Assembly (NCBI GenBank): GCA_023253245.1
Contig: JALRHB010000040.1
Location: forward strand, 335-10,180
Source of the DNA: Polynucleobacter sp.
Lineage (GTDB): Bacteria > Pseudomonadota > Gammaproteobacteria > Burkholderiales > Burkholderiaceae
DNA: 9,846 nucleotides
Direction of reading: 5' to 3'
The translations under genes and the position numbers were made by a program. The notes under the pieces were generated by a model that saw only the letters and a list, made by a program, of their open reading frames with translations, searched no databases and was not told where the DNA came from. Positions 6,327 through 9,846 of the stretch are shown here, piece by piece. How positions within the stretch are numbered: the first letter of the stretch is position 1; each line of letters begins with the position of its first letter.

Positions 6327-9026
6327 ACTAGAGTCAGCGGTTGAATCAGTTGCACCATTAAGCTCGCCACCCTCTTCACTGTCATCCGAATCATTTTCAT
6401 CATCAGAGTCACCTTCAGCAATCCGTTGCAAGCCAGATAATCGAGTACCCTCATCAACGTTGATTAAAGTCACACCTTGAGTTGCACGACCCATCTCACG
6501 AATTTCAGAAACACGCGTGCGCACTAAGATCCCGCCAGTAGTAATCAACATGATTTGATCTTCAGGCGAGACAAGGGCTGCAGCGACCACTTTACCGTTA
6601 CGCTCAGTTGTCTGAATCGCAATCATCCCCTTGGTACCACGACCGTGACGAGTATATTCACTGATTGGAGTACGTTTACCGAAACCATTTTCAGTTGCAG
6701 TCAAGACGCTTGTTGGAATCGCAACGCCATTGGCGTCAACCACGGCAGCTTCAGCGCCCTCTGCCGCTTCTGCAGGGGCCACTAGCATAGCGATGACTTG
6801 ATGGCCTTCGCCTAAGTTCATACCACGCACACCACGTGCTGTGCGACCCATTGGGCGAACATCATTCTCGTCAAAACGCACTGCCTTACCAGCATCAGAG
6901 AAAAGCATCACATCATGCTGACCATCAGTAATTGCCGCGCCCACCAAGAAATCATTCTCATTTAAATCAACCGCAATAATTCCAGCTTTGCGTGGGTTAG
7001 AAAAATCAGACAGGCGGGTTTTCTTGACAGTGCCTAGACGAGTTGCCATGAACACGTAATGATCATCTTGATATCCCTTGATTGGAAGAATCACAGTGAT
7101 CTTTTCGCCCTCGATCAACGGGAACATATTGACGATGGGTTTGCCACGTGAAGTACGGCTTCCTTGTGGAACTTCCCAGACTTTAAGCCAGTACATACGA
7201 CCGCGATCAGAGAAACACAAAATAATGTCGTGCGTATTCGCCACAAAGAGTGTTTCAATCCAGTCTTCATTCTTAGTGGCAGCCGCTTGTTTCCCACGCC
7301 CACCACGTTTTTGTGCGCGGTATTCACTAAGGGGCTGACTCTTCATGTAACCGGTATTTGAAAGCGTAACCACCATATCCTGTGGGGTGATTAAATCTTC
7401 TGTGAACAACTCAGTGGCGTTCATTTCAATGAATGATCGGCGACCTGTGTCACCACCAGCAATACCAAACTCCGCTTGAACTTCTTTTAATTCAGATTCA
7501 ATCACTTGAGTGACTCGTTCTGGCTTAGCAAGTAAATCGAGCAAATCAGAAATCTCCGCCATCACATCTTTGTACTCATTCACAATCTTGTCTTGCTCAA
7601 GACCAGTCAAGCGTTGTAAACGCATCTGTAAAATTTCCTGCGCCTGACTATCGGACAAGCGATAGAGGCCGGTTGATTGCATGCCATACTCAGGCAACAA
7701 ACCTTCAGGACGGTAGGCATTACGACCACCAGGCGTATCTTTCTCTGCGCGCGCCAACATTTCACGCACCATAGAAGAATCCCATGCCTTGTTCATCAAT
7801 TCTGACTTAGCAATCACTGGATTTGCAGCGGCTTTAATAATGGCAATAAATTCATCGATATTTGCCAATGCAACAGCCAAGCCCTCTAGAACATGACCAC
7901 GCTCACGCGCTTTGCGTAATTCGAATATCGTACGGCGAGTGACTACCTCGCGACGATGCTGCAAGAAATACTCAAGCATTTGCTTCAGATTTAACAAGCG
8001 TGGCTGGTTATCCACCAATGCCACCATGTTCATACCGAAGTTATCTTGCAGCTGAGTACTCTTGTACAAATTATTAAGAACGACCTCAGGCACTTCACCA
8101 CGCTTAAGCTCGATCACAACGCGCATACCTGACTTATCAGATTCATCGCGCAGATCAGAGATCCCCTCTATTTTTTTCTCATTCACCAACTCAGCAATTC
8201 GCTCGAGCAAGTTCTTTTTATTCACCTGATAGGGCAACTCATCAACGATGATGGCCTGGCGAGCGCCCTTATCGATATCTTCAAAGTGGGTCTTGGCACG
8301 CATGACTACACGGCCGCGACCGGTTCGATACCCCTCACGAACCCCTTGAACGCCATAAATAATGCCGGCAGTTGGAAAATCAGGTGCTGGAATAATCTCA
8401 ATGAGCTCATCAATCGAGCATTCTGGGTTATGTAGGACATGTAAACAGGCTAAAACCACCTCATCAAGGTTGTGAGGGGGAATATTGGTCGCCATGCCAA
8501 CTGCAATGCCAGAACTGCCATTAATCAGCAAATTAGGCACTTTTGCAGGAAGAATCAGGGGCTCTTTCTCGCTCCCATCATAGTTTGGACCAAAATCGAC
8601 TGTTTCTTTATCCAAATCAGCCAATAAATCATGGGCAATCTTGCGTAGGCGAATCTCGGTATAGCGCATTGCGGCAGCGTTATCACCATCTACAGAGCCA
8701 AAGTTACCCTGGCCGTCAACCAGCATATAGCGCAGGGAGAAGTCCTGGGCCATACGAACAATCGTGTCATACACCGCGGAATCGCCATGCGGATGGTATT
8801 TACCGATCACATCGCCAACTATACGGGCAGATTTTTTGTAAGCTCGGTTCCAATCGTTGTTTAATTCATACATCGCAAATAAGACCCTGCGATGAACTGG
8901 CTTGAGGCCGTCACGCACGTCTGGCAGGGCTCTGCCGACAATGACGCTCATTGCGTAGTCCAAATAGGACCGCCGCATTTCGTCTTCAAGGGATATTGGT
9001 AGTGTTTCTTTAGCGGCTTGTTCCAT
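6318..9026 (-). CDS. gyrA: DNA gyrase subunit A
   Basis: Catalytic breakage-reunion subunit of the GyrA2GyrB2 topoisomerase that introduces negative supercoils. The 902-residue protein starts with the conserved SYLDYAMSVIVGRALPDVRDG region (20-40). The winged-helix domain has the active-site Tyr122 in AAAMRYTEIR. The quinolone-resistance-determining region has Ser83 and Asp87, the wild-type residues in E. coli numbering, which coincides here. The tower and coiled-coil follow to about 520. The C-terminal beta-pinwheel starts near 530 and contains the GyrA box QKRGGRG (572-578), which separates GyrA from ParC. About 20 extra residues, Ala-rich, sit at 750-773, and the tail 871-902 is strongly acidic (many Asp, Glu and Ser). 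The ATG at 9026 gives the N terminus expected for the family; no Shine-Dalgarno is seen before it. It is the first gene of the minus-strand block and divergent from ompA. Confidence 0.98.
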   Translation of the reverse strand: MEQAAKETLPISLEDEMRRSYLDYAMSVIVGRALPDVRDGLKPVHRRVLFAMYELNNDWNRAYKKSARIVGDVIGKYHPHGDSAVYDTIVRMAQDFSLRYMLVDGQGNFGSVDGDNAAAMRYTEIRLRKIAHDLLADLDKETVDFGPNYDGSEKEPLILPAKVPNLLINGSSGIAVGMATNIPPHNLDEVVLACLHVLHNPECSIDELIEIIPAPDFPTAGIIYGVQGVREGYRTGRGRVVMRAKTHFEDIDKGARQAIIVDELPYQVNKKNLLERIAELVNEKKIEGISDLRDESDKSGMRVVIELKRGEVPEVVLNNLYKSTQLQDNFGMNMVALVDNQPRLLNLKQMLEYFLQHRREVVTRRTIFELRKARERGHVLEGLAVALANIDEFIAIIKAAANPVIAKSELMNKAWDSSMVREMLARAEKDTPGGRNAYRPEGLLPEYGMQSTGLYRLSDSQAQEILQMRLQRLTGLEQDKIVNEYKDVMAEISDLLDLLAKPERVTQVIESELKEVQAEFGIAGGDTGRRSFIEMNATELFTEDLITPQDMVVTLSNTGYMKSQPLSEYRAQKRGGRGKQAAATKNEDWIETLFVANTHDIILCFSDRGRMYWLKVWEVPQGSRTSRGKPIVNMFPLIEGEKITVILPIKGYQDDHYVFMATRLGTVKKTRLSDFSNPRKAGIIAVDLNENDFLVGAAITDGQHDVMLFSDAGKAVRFDENDVRPMGRTARGVRGMNLGEGHQVIAMLVAPAEAAEGAEAAVVDANGVAIPTSVLTATENGFGKRTPISEYTRHGRGTKGMIAIQTTERNGKVVAAALVSPEDQIMLITTGGILVRTRVSEIREMGRATQGVTLINVDEGTRLSGLQRIAEGDSDDENDSDDSEEGGELNGATDSTADSSDA

Positions 9027-9043
9027 CTAGAAATAATATCATT

Positions 9044-9072
9044 TTGATGACAGAGGGGCGCTATGCTAAGAT
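9044..9072 (+). promoter_or_regulatory. Predicted sigma-70 promoter of ompA
   Basis: A -35 box TTGATG (9044-9049, four of six consensus bases) is separated by 17 bases from a -10 box TAAGAT (9067-9072, four of six). A TGC immediately before the -10 box makes it an extended -10, which can compensate for imperfect boxes. Transcription would start near 9079 and leave a leader of roughly 105 bases. A TTGACT at 9148 has no -10 box at the right distance and was not chosen. Confidence 0.5.
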
Positions 9073-9079
9073 TCTGTCA
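9048..9079. repeat. Inverted repeat TGACAGA / TCTGTCA across the ompA promoter
   Basis: TGACAGA (9048-9054) and its exact reverse complement TCTGTCA (9073-9079) flank an 18-base spacer. The left arm overlaps the ompA -35 box and the right arm abuts the -10 box. This placement would suit a repressor operator, or a hairpin in a long gyrA transcript. A 7-base match can arise by chance, so function is unproven. Confidence 0.4.
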
Positions 9080-9174
9080 GTTTGTACGAAATTGAGATGT
9101 GTCGCTTTGCAGTTTTGGCTTTAAGGTAGGGCGAATTACATTTAAGTTTGACTTTAATTAAAAAAGAGATTTTT

Positions 9175-9179
9175 GAGGA
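9175..9179 (+). promoter_or_regulatory. Ribosome binding site of ompA
   Basis: GAGGA ends 6 bases before the ATG at 9186 and fits the 16S rRNA 3' end, fixing the ompA start. Directly upstream, AAAAA-GAGA-TTTTT (9161-9174) could form a weak A-U hairpin next to the site. Confidence 0.85.
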
Positions 9180-9185
9180 CTAAAA

Positions 9186-9758
9186 ATGAACAAAACCCTA
9201 AAAGTGTTGCTCGCTTCTGTTATTACCGTTTCTGCATCTGCAGCAATGGCTTCTGATAACTGGGAAAACAGCTCTGGCTTGAATTGGAAAAACGGCGATG
9301 GCACATTGTGCTGGCGTGATAATAACTGGACACCTGCAACTGCCGCTAAGGGTTGTGATGGTTGGTTAGCTCCTAAGAGCGCAGCTTCTGGAGTAAGTCA
9401 AAGCAAGATCACTTTGCAAGCTGACACACTTTATGACTTCGACAAGTCCACTTTGAAGCCAGAAGGTAAAGCAACTTTAGACAAAATCGCTAAAGATTTG
9501 AGCAAAATCAAATTGGAAGTAATTATTGCTGTTGGTAACACCGATAGCGTTGGTACTGATGCTTACAACATGGCTCTTGGCCAACGTCGTGCTCAGTCCG
9601 TCAAAGCCTACTTGGTAAGCAAAGGTGTTGACGGTAGCCGCATCTACACAGAATCTAAAGGCAAGAGCAATCCAGTTGCAAGTAATGCAACTGCTGCAGG
9701 CCGCGCTAAGAACCGCCGTACAGACATCGAAGTTGTTGGTACAGCTAAAGTTAAGTAA
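9186..9758 (+). CDS. ompA: OmpA-family peptidoglycan-binding outer-membrane protein
   Basis: Envelope protein of 190 residues. The signal peptide is residues 1-22 (Lys4 and Lys6, hydrophobic core, AMA before Ser23), giving a mature protein of about 168 residues. Residues 23-65 form a Trp-rich segment with two cysteines (Cys42, Cys57) that could pair in the periplasm. Residues about 73-185 are an OmpA C-terminal domain: TLYDFDKSTLKPEG (81-94), NTDSVGTDAYN (118-128), RRAQSVKAYL (134-143) and NRRTDIEV (176-183). Asp120 and Arg135 match the pair that binds the diaminopimelate of peptidoglycan in Acinetobacter OmpA. The usual GHTD reads GNTD. There is no room for the eight-stranded barrel of enterobacterial OmpA, so this is a short form, apparently common in Burkholderiales; the gene symbol follows usage there. 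How it is anchored in the outer membrane is unclear, since no lipobox is present. It has its own ribosome binding site and terminator. Confidence 0.9.
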   Translation: MNKTLKVLLASVITVSASAAMASDNWENSSGLNWKNGDGTLCWRDNNWTPATAAKGCDGWLAPKSAASGVSQSKITLQADTLYDFDKSTLKPEGKATLDKIAKDLSKIKLEVIIAVGNTDSVGTDAYNMALGQRRAQSVKAYLVSKGVDGSRIYTESKGKSNPVASNATAAGRAKNRRTDIEVVGTAKVK

Positions 9759-9772
9759 TTCTTTTTACTTGT

Positions 9773-9801
9773 AAAAAAGCCCGCTTCAAGCGGGCTTTTT
9801 T
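9773..9801 (+). terminator. Intrinsic terminator of ompA, possibly bidirectional
   Basis: GCCCGC (9779-9784), a five-base loop TTCAA and GCGGGC (9790-9795) form a perfect GC stem. A6 (9773-9778) and T6 (9796-9801) extend it to 12 pairs, and the T tract follows the stem as required. It begins 15 bases after the ompA stop. The A tract on the other side would let it also stop transcription arriving from the minus strand. Confidence 0.93.
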
Positions 9802-9846
9802 ATTTCCGCTATATTTGTAGCTCAACCAAACAGGATTACTTTTCCC
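9802..9846. other. Short non-coding end of window
   Basis: These 45 bases lie beyond the ompA terminator and hold no supported gene. TATATT at 9810-9815 resembles a -10 box but has no -35 match upstream. In related bacteria a ubiG-like gene may follow ompA, but nothing here confirms it. Confidence 0.3.

Larger units (their letters stand above)
90..9026 (-). other. gyrA-serC-pheA-hisC-tyrA-aroA-cmk supraoperon
   Basis: Seven co-directional genes with very small spacing. Junctions: gyrA/serC 31-base gap; serC/pheA TGATG; pheA/hisC ATGA; hisC/tyrA TAATG; tyrA/aroA TGATG; aroA/cmk 12-base gap. The four overlaps imply translational coupling through the aromatic segment. The same order, continuing to rpsA, is established for pseudomonads and other proteobacteria as a mixed-function supraoperon joining aromatic amino acid, serine, nucleotide and translation functions. 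I see no internal terminator except the weak hairpin after gyrA. Co-transcription over the whole length is inference. Confidence 0.8.
9027..9185. promoter_or_regulatory. Divergent gyrA / ompA intergenic region
   Basis: This 159-base AT-rich region separates the start codons of gyrA (minus) and ompA (plus). It contains the ompA promoter candidate near 9044-9072, an inverted repeat at 9048-9079 and an ompA leader of about 105 bases. For gyrA, TATTAT on the minus strand (9038-9033) could be a -10 box but has no -35 match, and a 4/6 + 4/6 alternative (TTAGCA at 9069-9064, CAAAAT at 9046-9041, 17-base gap) is weak. Both would start transcription within about 10 bases of the gyrA ATG. Confidence 0.6.

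Noticed and set aside
8543..8905. 120-codon open frame on the plus strand inside gyrA
   Set aside because: It is antisense to the most conserved part of gyrA, has no ribosome binding site and no recognisable protein character; the frame is open only as a by-product of gyrA codon use.
9097..9129. Ten-residue open frame in the ompA leader that could be a leader peptide
   Set aside because: It has no properly spaced ribosome binding site, no repeated regulatory codons and no downstream attenuator; this length is expected by chance.
9148..9153. TTGACT as the -35 box of an ompA promoter
   Set aside because: No -10 box lies 16-18 bases downstream, and transcription would then start at or after the ribosome binding site.
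1..9846. Possible defence island, mobile element, CRISPR array or new gene cluster
   Set aside because: All long gene-bearing frames belong to known core families in a conserved order, base composition looks uniform, and there are no direct-repeat arrays, transposase motifs, integrase or tRNA boundaries.

Overview
The window reads as a stretch of conserved core chromosome from a betaproteobacterium of the order Burkholderiales. The moderate base composition (close to 45% G+C by eye), the gene order and the protein character suggest Polynucleobacter or a close freshwater relative. This placement is by recognition, not by a database search. I see no mobile element, CRISPR array, tRNA, rRNA or phage gene. 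After reading both strands I do not think the window holds an undescribed system.

Layout. From 9026 down to 90, seven genes lie head to tail on the minus strand: gyrA (DNA gyrase subunit A), serC (phosphoserine aminotransferase), pheA (chorismate mutase/prephenate dehydratase), hisC (histidinol-phosphate/aromatic aminotransferase), tyrA (prephenate or cyclohexadienyl dehydrogenase), aroA (EPSP synthase) and cmk (cytidylate kinase). Positions 1-89 are non-coding and probably lead into rpsA, which follows cmk in many proteobacteria but is not present here. On the plus strand, 9186-9758 encodes a small OmpA-family peptidoglycan-binding envelope protein with its own promoter, ribosome binding site and strong intrinsic terminator. 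The 159-base divergent region 9027-9185 holds the promoters of gyrA and ompA.

How the genes work together. The minus-strand block is the known mixed-function 'supraoperon' described in pseudomonads and other proteobacteria. AroA makes EPSP, the immediate precursor of chorismate. PheA turns chorismate into prephenate and then phenylpyruvate. TyrA turns prephenate into 4-hydroxyphenylpyruvate. The HisC-type aminotransferase can complete phenylalanine and tyrosine. SerC makes phosphoserine, and Cmk phosphorylates CMP/dCMP. Four consecutive junctions from serC to aroA overlap by 1 or 4 bases, which implies translational coupling. gyrA is separated from serC by 31 bases and a small hairpin with a T tract that begins inside the gyrA stop region, so it may be partly insulated.

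Points worth a second look are modest: a 7+7 inverted repeat over the ompA promoter, the gyrA/serC hairpin, an Ala-rich loop expansion in the GyrA C-terminal domain, the lack of a recognisable gyrA ribosome binding site, a neutral/basic cofactor loop in TyrA, and an OmpA-family protein without a beta-barrel that has GNTD where GHTD is usual.
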